A stretch of 57,060 nucleotides of DNA, from the NCBI GenBank assembly GCA_030633305.1, contig DAOVTB010000007.1, positions 1-57,060 of the forward strand, written 5' to 3'. Each line of letters begins with the position of its first letter. Position 1 is the first letter of the stretch. Both the position numbers and the translations under genes were made by a program. Below the pieces are notes generated by a model, which saw only the letters and a program-made list of their open reading frames with translations, had not been told where the DNA came from and ran no database searches. Origin of the DNA: Candidatus Muiribacteriota bacterium. Lineage in GTDB: Bacteria; Muiribacteriota; DAOVTB01. This document shows, in pieces, positions 47,294-57,060 of the stretch.

Positions 47294-49912
47294 TTATTCT
47301 TTCAACTTCAGTTTCCCAGCCTGGAGGATTTCCTGATTCTTCAGTAATTCTACTTTCTGATTACGGCTTTTTTCTACAACAGCTTCAGGAGCTTTATCGA
47401 TAAAACTTTTATTGGACAATTTTTTCTCTATTCTATCAAGTTCTTTTGCAACTTTATCCAGTTCCTTATCCAATCTTAAAATCTCATTATTTATTTCTTC
47501 AGAACTCATTGGGATTGAAACAATTACCTCACCAACTTTTACAGTAGATGAATGTTTAAATTCCTGGTCAGAAAATTCGATTTCAGACAGTCGGCATAAT
47601 TTCGATATTTCAACTTTGTGAGTATTTATCAGACCTTCTATTGCCTTTTCACTTATCTTGAAGTACGCCTTTCGACTTTCTCCTGGTTTAATTCCTGTCT
47701 CGCTCCGCATTGTACGGATTCCAGTTATCAAATCAAGTACAAGCTGATATTCCTTTTCCAATCCATGATCAATATCCAATAATTCAGGCCATTTTTCAAA
47801 CATTATTGTCTTTTCTTCATTTCCAGGAATGTTCTTATAGATCAGCTCTGTTAAAAAAGGCATGAAAGGATGTAAAACAATCAGAGTTTTCTGCAGAATA
47901 TCCTTCAATGTATTCAAAGCACTTCCTTTGGAAGAATCATTACCATAAATCCTGTGCTTCACAAGCTCCAAATACCATTTACAGAAATTATCCCAGAAAA
48001 ATTCATAGATTGCCCGTGCAGAATCATTAAATCGATATTCTTCAAGTCCCTTATTAACCAAATCAAGATTATGGTAAAAACGAGTCTCAATCCATTTATC
48101 CATTGCTATCTTTTCACAATCAGAAGAAACGTCTCCATGTTCATTTAAAAATCCAATAACAAGTTTTGAAGCATTCAGCACTTTATTTGCAAAATTCCTT
48201 CCCATTTCAGCCATTTTCTCAGAGAAAAATACATCTTGACCAATAGGAGTCGTATAAACATAAGAAAACCTGAGAGAATCAGCTCCATATTTTTCAATCA
48301 ATGTGATAGGGTCTGGTGAATTTCCAAGTGATTTTGACATCTTTCTTCCAATATCATCACGTACAATTCCATGTAGATAAACATCAGTAAAAGGTTCTTT
48401 ACCCATAAACTCATATCCAGCCATTACCATCCTTGCAACCCAGAAAAAAAGTATCTCTGGAGCTGTAATAAGTGTGTCTGTTGGATAAAAATAATCAAGA
48501 TCCTCCGTTTTTTCCGGCCAGCCTAATGTAGAAAATGGCCATAGCCAACTTGAAAACCAGGTATCAAGTACATCAGTATCCTGATTTATATTAGTTTTCC
48601 CACATTTATCACAGGTTTTTACATCAACATCTGATACCATGATGTTCTCGCAATCATCACAATAATATGCAGGAATACGGTGACCCCACCAGATTTGACG
48701 GGAAATACACCAGTCACGGATGTTTTCCATCCAGTTATAATAAACTTTTTCCCAACGTTTAGGATGAAATTTCACTGTTTCATTCCGAACTGCATCAATC
48801 GCTTTAACACTTAATTCCTTCATGTTAACAAACCATTGGATGCTTACTCTGGGTTCTATTACCGTTTCGCATCTATAACAATGACCAATAGAATTTAAAT
48901 GAGGATCTGTCTTTTCCAAAAGACCCAGTTCCTGGAGATCCTTTATTATCAGCTTCCTGGCTTCAAAACGATCCATTCCACTGTATTTTCCGCCATTTTC
49001 ATTTATACCAGCAGTTTTAGTCATGATATTTACAATCGGAAGATTATGTCTTCTGCCCATTTCAAAATCATTCGGATCATGACCGGGAGTTATTTTTACG
49101 ACTCCTGTACCAAATTCCCGATCAACATAACTGTCTCCTATAACATCCAGTTCTCTTCCTATAAGTGGAAGAATTACCTTTTTCCCGATCAGATGCATAA
49201 AACGTTCATCTTCTGGATGAACTGCTACAGCAGTATCTCCAAGCATCGTCTCTGGTCGGGTAGTAGCAACAGTAACAAATTCATCACTATCTTTTACGGG
49301 ATATTTGATATACCAGAGATATGAATTTTTTTCTTCATGTTCAACTTCATCATCTGCAAGAGCAGTTGTGCATCTCGGACACCAGTTGATTATATATTCA
49401 CCTCTATATACCAGTCCCTTTTCATACAATTTTATAAAAACAGTTTTTACTGACTTGGACAAACCCTCATCCATGGTAAAACGTTCACGATCCCAATCAC
49501 AACTTGATCCAAGTTTCCTTAATTGTTGAATAATTGTTCCGCCGTGTTTTTCACGCCATTCCCAAACAAGTTCTAAGAATTTCTCTCTACCCAGATCTTC
49601 TTTTGTCTTTCCTTCTTTTTTCAATGCTTTTTCAACAACATTCTGTGTTGCAATACCCGCATGATCTGTACCTGGAATCCAAAGTGCATTATATCCTGAT
49701 AATCTTTTCCACCTGATCATAATATCCTGCAAGGTATTATTAAGAACATGTCCCATATGCAGAATACCAGTAACATTCGGCGGAGGTATAACTATAGTAA
49801 AAGCTTTCTTTGACTCATCTCTTTCTACTTTAAAAAAACCGCTTTCTTCCCAGTAACGGTATATCTCATCTTCAAATTTATTTGGTTCATATTTTGAGGG
49901 TAATTCAAACAT
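47294..49912 (-). CDS. valS: Valyl-tRNA synthetase
   Basis: PPPNVTGILHMGHVLNNTLQD, GTDHAGIATQ, GRKMSKSLGNSPDP, C-terminal coiled coil; SD TTGGAG before ATG 49912. Confidence 0.96.
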   Translation of the reverse strand: MFELPSKYEPNKFEDEIYRYWEESGFFKVERDESKKAFTIVIPPPNVTGILHMGHVLNNTLQDIMIRWKRLSGYNALWIPGTDHAGIATQNVVEKALKKEGKTKEDLGREKFLELVWEWREKHGGTIIQQLRKLGSSCDWDRERFTMDEGLSKSVKTVFIKLYEKGLVYRGEYIINWCPRCTTALADDEVEHEEKNSYLWYIKYPVKDSDEFVTVATTRPETMLGDTAVAVHPEDERFMHLIGKKVILPLIGRELDVIGDSYVDREFGTGVVKITPGHDPNDFEMGRRHNLPIVNIMTKTAGINENGGKYSGMDRFEARKLIIKDLQELGLLEKTDPHLNSIGHCYRCETVIEPRVSIQWFVNMKELSVKAIDAVRNETVKFHPKRWEKVYYNWMENIRDWCISRQIWWGHRIPAYYCDDCENIMVSDVDVKTCDKCGKTNINQDTDVLDTWFSSWLWPFSTLGWPEKTEDLDYFYPTDTLITAPEILFFWVARMVMAGYEFMGKEPFTDVYLHGIVRDDIGRKMSKSLGNSPDPITLIEKYGADSLRFSYVYTTPIGQDVFFSEKMAEMGRNFANKVLNASKLVIGFLNEHGDVSSDCEKIAMDKWIETRFYHNLDLVNKGLEEYRFNDSARAIYEFFWDNFCKWYLELVKHRIYGNDSSKGSALNTLKDILQKTLIVLHPFMPFLTELIYKNIPGNEEKTIMFEKWPELLDIDHGLEKEYQLVLDLITGIRTMRSETGIKPGESRKAYFKISEKAIEGLINTHKVEISKLCRLSEIEFSDQEFKHSSTVKVGEVIVSIPMSSEEINNEILRLDKELDKVAKELDRIEKKLSNKSFIDKAPEAVVEKSRNQKVELLKNQEILQAGKLKLKE

Positions 49913-49949
49913 TTGAAATATCTCCAACTTTATATATTTTTTTAATTTA

Positions 49950-50915
49950 TTATGGGTATTTTAATTGTCTGTCGAACTGAAGGTTCATTGCATGACCTTT
50001 ATCTTTGTTTCCGACAATCTCATTGTATCTCTTGAAATACTTACCAGCAGCAACTCTGTTTTGATTTGCGGCATAAAGAATGCCTAGATTATAATATGCT
50101 TCTTTTATATAAGGGTTACAGGAAATCGCTTTTTTGAAATATTCTACACTGATGTGATCTATTTTTATTTTTGCATATGCAAGTCCCATATTGAAATAAA
50201 TATATCCGTTATCTGGCATTATTTTTTCAGCTTTAGCCAAAAGAATAATAGACTTCTGGAAATTTTCCTTGAGAAAAGACTGATATGAACTATTCATGAT
50301 ATTTTTAACTTTTCTATATTCCTGAGACATGTTTTTGTAATAACTATAGAACCATCTAATTTTCTTGACAAAATTTCGAGTTTCCTTAAATGGTGGAATA
50401 GCACCAAGCTTTTGAACAATTGTAGGTCCTGCATTATAGGATGCAATTGCTAAAGTTGCATTTCCATTAAATCTTTTCTTCAAATACGCAATATATTTTA
50501 CGCCTATATCAATGTTAATACATGGATTATAAAGAAGATTTATCTTCCTGTTCGGAGCTTTATCAGGCATGAGCTGCATAAGACCTATGGCTCCTTTAGA
50601 GGAACATGCTTTATCATTAAAATCTGATTCAACCTTAATAAAAGCTTTTATCAGAAAAGGATCTACATCATATTTTGCAGCTGCGCGATTTATCTGTACT
50701 GAAAATTTTTCATTTTCATCAATCAAAAAATGTGTATCAAGGATTTTATTGATATCAAAATCAGCTAATAAACCTCTCTCATCCTTTGATTCACACTTTT
50801 CTGAATTACTTATCTTAAGGTACAAAAAACCATCTTCACCTTGAAAATAATCAACAGAGTATAGTTGCCCCAAGGTGAGAAGAAAAGTTAAAAAAATTAA
50901 TACGGTTTTTTTCAT
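49950..50915 (-). CDS. Lytic transglycosylase (SLT) with C-terminal TPRs
   Basis: AAKYDVDPFLIKAFIKVESDFNDKACSSKGAIGLMQLMPDKA, NIDIGVKYIAYL, ASYNAGP. Confidence 0.9.
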   Translation of the reverse strand: MKKTVLIFLTFLLTLGQLYSVDYFQGEDGFLYLKISNSEKCESKDERGLLADFDINKILDTHFLIDENEKFSVQINRAAAKYDVDPFLIKAFIKVESDFNDKACSSKGAIGLMQLMPDKAPNRKINLLYNPCINIDIGVKYIAYLKKRFNGNATLAIASYNAGPTIVQKLGAIPPFKETRNFVKKIRWFYSYYKNMSQEYRKVKNIMNSSYQSFLKENFQKSIILLAKAEKIMPDNGYIYFNMGLAYAKIKIDHISVEYFKKAISCNPYIKEAYYNLGILYAANQNRVAAGKYFKRYNEIVGNKDKGHAMNLQFDRQLKYP

Positions 50916-52801
50916 AATTCTAAATCTTTAATGCTATTTAAAATAGTCAGTTTTGCACGAAGTCCTTTTAATTTGTTTTCATTTTTCACATCTGGGTTAA
51001 TATCATATACTTTCTGGAAGCATTCAAGCGATTTCTCAAAGTTTCCAAGTTTCTCGTATACATCACCTTTAAGCCTGATAGAGTTTTCATTATCAGAATC
51101 AATTTTTAATGATTCCTCAAGCCGCAAAAGAGCTCCAGAATAATCTCCACCATGAAAATAACTTCTGGCAATTTTATAAAAAATTAATGCAGCTTTTTCT
51201 AATTCTTCTTCTTCCCCAATTGACGTAAGTATCATATCAACTCGGGCACCACAACCTGAGCAAAACTTATCATCAGATTTTACAGGTTTTAAACAACTGC
51301 TGCATTCCACACTGTTTTTAACAATGGTTACTTTGGCCTTTTTCAATACCAAATCCCTGAATATATAACCTTGTCCAACTTCATTTAAAACAACACCTTC
51401 AGGAAATTTTTCGCTTCTCACCGAACCTGCAAGTTCATGAAAAGCAGGATTATATTCAACACCAACAGTTTCAACAACAGAAAACCCAAATTCCTTGAAA
51501 ATAACTGTTGCAAAGTCCTTATCCTTTTGGTCCCATTCTTTACTTCTTTTTTCATAAAACTCAATAACTGGTTTTAAATTATCAATTTGATTTGTAGAAA
51601 TCTCATATTCAGGTGAAGCCTCAACTGCTATTTTCAATTTTTCTTCAAGACTTTTATTTACCATTTCCAGATCATCTTTGAGTTTTAAAGCTACCGATAA
51701 CTCCTCAAAAAGTTTTGACTTATCGTCCTTATCATCAGAATTACTGGTGATTACTTTCATTTTATCAATTTGTAAACTCAAGTCTTCCTTTTCTTTCTGT
51801 AACCTCAAAATCAATTCTTTTTCACCAACAAGCTCTTTTTCAAGATCATTAAGCTTTAAAATCAATTCTTCGACTTCGTCAGACACTGTACTTTCAAGTT
51901 TTTCTACATCCGCAACCGAATCTTTTCCCTGTATCTGGTCTTCAACAGCCTGTTGAAGAATCGAATATTCTTCAGACAATTTTTTATTCTTTTCTCTTAA
52001 ACCTTCTAGTTCCAAACTTTTTTCTTCTAATTCTTTCACAATTGATGTACTACTGGCATCAACATCTGTTTTATTTTTAATTGATTCATTTAATTGATTC
52101 CCAGTGGTTTCCAATTCCTGTTTTAAACTTTCAAGTTCAAGTTGAGTTTCAGAGCGAATAGTATCAAGCTCAGTTTCCAGAGATTTTATCTGAACTTCGT
52201 ATTTGGAGATAATTTCTTCATCAGATGAATCATTTAAAGATGAACTTAATTCACTGTTTTCTTCTGAAAGCTCTTTTATCTTCCTGTCTCGATTTCCAAG
52301 TTCAACTTCCATCATTTCAATTCTGCTCTGAAGTTCTTTTGCATCCTCTTCTAAAGTATCCTTGAGTTCCTTAATAGAATCACTTCCACTCAACTGATTC
52401 TGCAATTCCATCAATTCATTTCCCTGCTGATTTATTTTAAATTCAAGTTTTTCAACTTTTTCAATAAATGCATTTATTTCATTATCTTTTTCAGCAAGCT
52501 GATTATTTAAAAATTCAATTTTTCTGATATCTTCTTCAACTGGGGAAGAGTTTTCTTCAAATTTTTCAATTACTCTGTTTAAATCTTCATTCTCTCTTTT
52601 AAGATTTTCAATCTGATTAAGAAGATCACTGTGGTCTTCATCATTTGATTCAATTGACATTCCATCTTTTAGTTTTTCAATATGCTTCTGAAGCATTTTT
52701 ATAAGTTTATCTTTCTGAACTATCTGCTGATTGAGTTTTTTATAAAATTCTGTGTTCAGATTTTGATTTATGTCATTTTCATTTTCTTCAAACATTGTCA
52801 C
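50912..52801 (-). CDS. Coiled-coil protein with GrpE-like domain, zinc ribbon and TPR
   Basis: FGFSVVETVGVEYNPAFHELAGSVRSEKFPEGVVLNEVGQGYIFRDLVLKKAKVTIVK resembles the GrpE C-terminal beta domain; CSSCLKPVKSDDKFCSGCG; TPR GDVYEKLGNFEKSLECFQKVYDINP. Confidence 0.75.
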   Translation of the reverse strand: MTMFEENENDINQNLNTEFYKKLNQQIVQKDKLIKMLQKHIEKLKDGMSIESNDEDHSDLLNQIENLKRENEDLNRVIEKFEENSSPVEEDIRKIEFLNNQLAEKDNEINAFIEKVEKLEFKINQQGNELMELQNQLSGSDSIKELKDTLEEDAKELQSRIEMMEVELGNRDRKIKELSEENSELSSSLNDSSDEEIISKYEVQIKSLETELDTIRSETQLELESLKQELETTGNQLNESIKNKTDVDASSTSIVKELEEKSLELEGLREKNKKLSEEYSILQQAVEDQIQGKDSVADVEKLESTVSDEVEELILKLNDLEKELVGEKELILRLQKEKEDLSLQIDKMKVITSNSDDKDDKSKLFEELSVALKLKDDLEMVNKSLEEKLKIAVEASPEYEISTNQIDNLKPVIEFYEKRSKEWDQKDKDFATVIFKEFGFSVVETVGVEYNPAFHELAGSVRSEKFPEGVVLNEVGQGYIFRDLVLKKAKVTIVKNSVECSSCLKPVKSDDKFCSGCGARVDMILTSIGEEEELEKAALIFYKIARSYFHGGDYSGALLRLEESLKIDSDNENSIRLKGDVYEKLGNFEKSLECFQKVYDINPDVKNENKLKGLRAKLTILNSIKDLEL

Positions 52802-52894
52802 CTTTCTCCTGAATTTTAAATTTTTTGTAATTATAACATATTTTTGTCAACTTACATAATATATATTAATAGTAAATTTTAATTTATAAATTGA

Positions 52895-53608
52895 TTATTC
52901 GGAATAAAAATCGCCCAAAGATACATTATGATTGAATTTTAAATAACCTGAGAAAAAATTCGAAATTGTTTCAAATTGCCGATTGCTAATCACTAAAGAA
53001 GAAGCGGGGGTTTTCTCGATAAATTCAAGAATTTTGAAAAAATCTGATCCCAGTTTTACTTTAGATCCACTAAATTTCCGACTACAGTCAGAGCACAAAA
53101 ACATCATTTCAGAAACCACTCCATATTCAAGAAGTTCGTTCTTTCCACACTCGCTACACGAATAAATATCAGGGTAAAAACCAAAATATTTCAACAGTAT
53201 TATGAGTTTCTTTACAAATTCAATTTGATTTGTTACAGGCAAACTATGCATAATACTAAAAAGAGTTTGAATTTTCATCCCAGATGGCACTAATGCCCGA
53301 ATTACTTCAATAAAATATCCTGTTGAAAGATAACAGAAGGAATTTTTTATTAACTGAGTATTTGATTTCAATGTACAAAGCTGTGTAATCCTAGACAAAG
53401 TGTTCCGAAATTCTGAAAGTAATGCTGTATTTTCAGTTCCATCCAGTATAAGAAATTCGACCAAATCAAAAAACTGTAGAAATCCTTCTTTTTTTTTTCC
53501 ATCAGGTACTAAAAAACTGTTTATTCCATGATTTTCTGTCAACATGGTTACAATAAGATCCTTCTCTTTGTAATCCAGTTTCTCTAATATATACCCTTTG
53601 CAAATCAT
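52895..53608 (-). CDS. recO: DNA repair protein RecO
   Basis: KGYILEKLDYKEKDLIVTMLTENHG, CSECGKN...CSDC zinc motif. Confidence 0.85.
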   Translation of the reverse strand: MICKGYILEKLDYKEKDLIVTMLTENHGINSFLVPDGKKKEGFLQFFDLVEFLILDGTENTALLSEFRNTLSRITQLCTLKSNTQLIKNSFCYLSTGYFIEVIRALVPSGMKIQTLFSIMHSLPVTNQIEFVKKLIILLKYFGFYPDIYSCSECGKNELLEYGVVSEMMFLCSDCSRKFSGSKVKLGSDFFKILEFIEKTPASSLVISNRQFETISNFFSGYLKFNHNVSLGDFYSE

Positions 53609-54651
53609 GATGGCAACAATCCATAAACCTGTTTCAGACTTGAAGAAAAAACTGTTGGCCCAAACTTATTCCATGCACGCCATTTAGCAGAATCACGCAT
53701 TGCATTATACAATTCCTCGTTGTTATGTAATTGTATTATTTTATCTACTGCATCTGTACAATTACAACAATCAAAAAGTAATCCTGTTTTATCTTCCTCA
53801 ACAAGCTCCTCAAAAGCATCAATTCGTGGCAAAACTACCGGAATCCCATATTTCATTGCTTCAAGCACTGAGATTCCAAATGACTCTATTAATGAAAACT
53901 GAGTATAAACATCAATTTTTGAAAAGAATTCAGAAACATTAGAAACAACTCCTAAAAAATCAACGGTATCATCAATTCCAAATTCATGAATCAATTTAAG
54001 ATATTTCTTATCTTCACAACCGCCTACAATCCCTTTTACTTTTATCCCCTTTGCTTTTAACATTGCCAGAGTCTGCAGGAAAAAAGGAATCCCTTTTACT
54101 TCCAGATCCCTGACAAGTGTACCTATTACAAGCTGATTTTTTTCAAAATTTGTTTTTGGCTTTTTTTCATCCAATTTTAAATACATCTCTGGAGTACATG
54201 GATAAATCAGTTCAGATTCAAGACCTGTTATTTTTTTTGTTCTATTTTTCATAAAAATACTAGGTACAATAATTATTGTTTTTCTTAAATACTTTAAAAT
54301 CCATTCACTGCCAAAACCATTAATTGTAAAAAATGATTTAGAGAAAAAGTTTAACCAGCAAAACACGTCACCACATATCGCCATACTATAACTGAAGGAA
54401 TGATATACGACAGGTTTAAATCTAAGAATTAGACGCAATATATCAAAAAACATAAAAAATGGATTATTTCTGATAATTTCGATTTGCATATCATACTTTT
54501 TGAACATATCAGTACATTCCGAAGCACTATTTGTTATAACTATTGGTACCAGATTCATTTTTTTCAGTTCAAAAGCAGTAGCCAGAACCAGTCTTCCCGG
54601 TCCGTTAATATCAAGAGAAGATCTCAGGAGAAATATTTTATTTTGTAGCAT
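53605..54651 (-). CDS. Glycosyltransferase family 4
   Basis: FSKIDVYTQFSLIESFGISVLEAMKYGIPVVLPRIDAFEELVEEDKTGLLFD. Confidence 0.9.
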   Translation of the reverse strand: MLQNKIFLLRSSLDINGPGRLVLATAFELKKMNLVPIVITNSASECTDMFKKYDMQIEIIRNNPFFMFFDILRLILRFKPVVYHSFSYSMAICGDVFCWLNFFSKSFFTINGFGSEWILKYLRKTIIIVPSIFMKNRTKKITGLESELIYPCTPEMYLKLDEKKPKTNFEKNQLVIGTLVRDLEVKGIPFFLQTLAMLKAKGIKVKGIVGGCEDKKYLKLIHEFGIDDTVDFLGVVSNVSEFFSKIDVYTQFSLIESFGISVLEAMKYGIPVVLPRIDAFEELVEEDKTGLLFDCCNCTDAVDKIIQLHNNEELYNAMRDSAKWRAWNKFGPTVFSSSLKQVYGLLPS

Positions 54652-55129
54652 GTTTTTTCAATCGTTTATTATGTATTTTTCGATAATAAACAACGAACTT
54701 AAAACTTCCAAAATAGATGATTGGAACACTAATAAATCCCAGGACAACGCAACCAAGTAATAACGGATAAAGTATATCCCCGCCAAGTTCTATGATCTTC
54801 CAGAACGTAGTACACTTGCTGATTGCCCATTCAACATCTGGATCCCCCAGCATCCATCTTCCAACCCTAAAATTGAAATAATAAAAAGGGATAAAAGTAA
54901 CTGGATTACTGATCCAAACTCCAATGGCCGAAGTTACTTTACTGGCTCTAAATAAAATGGCTAATGGAATTGCGACAATTGTCTGAAATCCCATTATGGG
55001 TAAAAATCCAACAAAAACACCAATAGCCAAGCCTAAAGCTATGTCATGTGGAGATGACCTTATTGCTATAATATTCTGGTATAGAAAATGCCGGAATCTT
55101 TTTATATATGAAACTATACTTTCTTTCAT
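54638..55129 (-). CDS. DUF2062 domain membrane protein
   Basis: SSPHDIALGLAIGVFVGFLPIMGFQTIVAIPLAILFRASKVTSAIGVWISNPVTFIPFY. Confidence 0.88.
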   Translation of the reverse strand: MKESIVSYIKRFRHFLYQNIIAIRSSPHDIALGLAIGVFVGFLPIMGFQTIVAIPLAILFRASKVTSAIGVWISNPVTFIPFYYFNFRVGRWMLGDPDVEWAISKCTTFWKIIELGGDILYPLLLGCVVLGFISVPIIYFGSFKFVVYYRKIHNKRLKKHATK

Positions 55130-55163
55130 CTTTTTTTAAACTTTATTATTTATTATTTATATC

Positions 55164-55190
55164 GGATAGGCACAGGGGCCTGTCCCTACA
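55164..55190. repeat. Mini-palindrome R2
   Basis: ggataggcacaggggcctgtccctaca. Confidence 0.8.
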
Positions 55191-55219
55191 TTGTTTTATA
55201 TTTCTTTTATTAACTATTT

Positions 55220-55343
55220 CCTGCGTCCTGAATGAGATGAAGGTTGGATTATTCAGTATTCGGGTAGACCGAGGCGCACTACTCGTGCGTTGAGGTCTGC
55301 ACGGATGCTTAATAATTCAAAATTCGCTCATTCAGGACGCAGG
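55220..55343 (+). repeat. R3 structured repeat, copy B, abutting the priA stop codon
   Basis: Perfect 17-bp arms CCTGCGTCCTGAATGAG (55220-55236)/CTCATTCAGGACGCAGG (55327-55343); core GAGGCGCAC-TACTC-GTGCGTTGAG (55271-55294). Confidence 0.88.
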
Positions 55344-55346
55344 ATA

Positions 55347-57060
55347 TTATAGCACACTGGATGGGTCTATATCTATTATAATCTTAACACGGGAATGGTA
55401 CTTTGTCCCCCGCGCGACCTTATCAATTAAGCTTACAGCACTTTTTAATGAAATATCATTATGGGCTTTCAGAAGCATCTGCCATCTGTATCTACCCCTT
55501 ATTTTAGCAATTGGTGCCGGAATCGGACCAAGAATAATTACATCCACATTTTCTGCATCTTTTTTAAATTGATTTCCAAATTTTTCTAGAAAATTTACAA
55601 GATTGTCTTCATTATCCGAACTGAATACAATATTGGCTATTATGCTGAATGGTGGATAGAAAAGCTTTTCCCTATGTTTTATTTCAGATTCATAAAAATT
55701 CTGATAACTGTTTTTGACAAATGCCTGTAATGTATAATGTCCTGGGTTATAGGTCTGGACAATGACACAACCTGGTTTTTCACCTCTTCCAGCGCGCCCT
55801 CCGACCTGAGTAATCAATCCAAATGATCTTTCACATGAATGATAATCTGGAAGTGATATCAATGAATCATACGCAACTATACCAACGAGCGTTATATCTG
55901 GAATGTGTAGTCCTCTCGATACCATCTGAGTTCCAACAATAATATCAACTTCTTTATTCTTGATCATTGAATATGCTTTTTCGTGATGTTTCAAGGAATT
56001 TATACTGTCAGAATCTACTCGTAATATTCTTGCTGCTGGAAGAAACTTCCTGATTTGAAATTCAAGCTGTTCTGTGCCTAATCCAAAGTACTTTATCGCT
56101 CTACTTGAACAGGCCGGACATTTTTCCGGAACATTAACCTTGTAATCGCAATAATGACACTTTAATGTTTTATTTGATTGGTAATATTTAAGTGCAAGTT
56201 CACATTCCGGACATCGCATCTCATGACCACAGATTCGGCAGAACACGAAAGTTGAAAATGCACGTCTATTATGAAATATAATTGTCTGTTCGCCAGCTTC
56301 CAGGTTTTCTCGCATCCGCTTTAAAAGAAGTCGTGAAAAAATACTTCTGTTTCCACGTTTCAATTCCTGCCTCATATCAACAATAAAATTTTCAGGAAAA
56401 GCTCTTTTGGATACTCTATTATGAATCTTTGAGCTCTGGAGAATAGAATTTTCAGATGCATGAAAAGTTTCTATTGAAGGAGTAGCACTTCCCATAAGCA
56501 CCATACAATTTCCAGATAGCTCTGCTCGAAAATTGGCTACTTTTTTGGTCTCATAACGGGGATCTTCGCCTTGTTTATAAGAACTTTCTCCTTCTTCATC
56601 AACAATTATAAGACCCAGATTGGAAAATGGTGAAAAAACTGCACTTCTTGCTCCAATTGCTACTTTTGCAAGACCACTTTTAATCCTCAGCCATTCGCTG
56701 ATTCGTTCTTTTTTTGTCAATCTTGAATGATAGACAGCAACCAGATCACCATATCTTTCTTTCAAAATTCTTACTATCTGAGGAGTTAGTGAAATTTCAG
56801 GGACAAGATAAATCACATCTCTATTATTTTTCAACATACTGTCTATAACACGCAAATATATTTCTGTCTTTCCACTTCCAGTCACGCCATAAAGTAAAAA
56901 TGATTGAACACCTTTGCAGTCACCATCATCCTGAAGCATTGAAAAAATATTTTCAAGTGCTGAATTCTGTTCTTCTGTAAGTATAAGTTCCTCATCTCTT
57001 TTAATCTCTATTTTTTTATATGGAGTCTTAAACTTTTTAATCATTATTTCTTCTAAAACA
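55347..57060 (-). CDS. priA: Primosomal protein N' (PriA helicase), 5' end beyond window
   Basis: LLYGVTGSGKTEIYLRVI, IIVDEEGESSYKQ, CRICGHEMRCPECELALKYY zinc cluster, QVGGRAGRGEKPG; frame stays open through the window end. Confidence 0.93.
   Translation of the reverse strand, partial: VLEEIMIKKFKTPYKKIEIKRDEELILTEEQNSALENIFSMLQDDGDCKGVQSFLLYGVTGSGKTEIYLRVIDSMLKNNRDVIYLVPEISLTPQIVRILKERYGDLVAVYHSRLTKKERISEWLRIKSGLAKVAIGARSAVFSPFSNLGLIIVDEEGESSYKQGEDPRYETKKVANFRAELSGNCMVLMGSATPSIETFHASENSILQSSKIHNRVSKRAFPENFIVDMRQELKRGNRSIFSRLLLKRMRENLEAGEQTIIFHNRRAFSTFVFCRICGHEMRCPECELALKYYQSNKTLKCHYCDYKVNVPEKCPACSSRAIKYFGLGTEQLEFQIRKFLPAARILRVDSDSINSLKHHEKAYSMIKNKEVDIIVGTQMVSRGLHIPDITLVGIVAYDSLISLPDYHSCERSFGLITQVGGRAGRGEKPGCVIVQTYNPGHYTLQAFVKNSYQNFYESEIKHREKLFYPPFSIIANIVFSSDNEDNLVNFLEKFGNQFKKDAENVDVIILGPIPAPIAKIRGRYRWQMLLKAHNDISLKSAVSLIDKVARGTKYHSRVKIIIDIDPSSVL

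Overview
AT-rich bacterial chromosomal segment, densely coding and mostly on the minus strand. It looks like a core/housekeeping region: gpmI, htpG, udp, cdd, valS, tyrS, recO, priA, tatC, a saccharopine-dehydrogenase-like gene, a TolC/MFP/RND efflux triad and a molybdenum hydroxylase operon. I saw no rRNA, tRNA, CRISPR array or transposase gene. The unusual material falls into three groups. (1) A Rad50/SbcC-like ATPase has a transmembrane hairpin where the zinc hook should be, and it is paired with an SbcD/Mre11-like protein whose metal-ligand motifs are all degenerate. (2) A long coiled-coil protein carries a GrpE-like beta domain followed by a zinc ribbon and TPRs. (3) A rich set of intergenic repeats sits mainly against stop codons: a roughly 120-bp multi-stem element with compensatory stem changes, a roughly 65-bp GGGGTCA..TGACCCC hairpin family, mini-palindromes sharing a CCCTACA tail, and degenerate word repeats, several of them joined in a recurring order. 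Also notable are duplicated promoter-gene-terminator units encoding secreted Gln-Gly-Pro repeat proteins and a 53-aa Lys-rich ORF absent from the supplied ORF track. All family assignments are from motif reading by eye; no database search was run.
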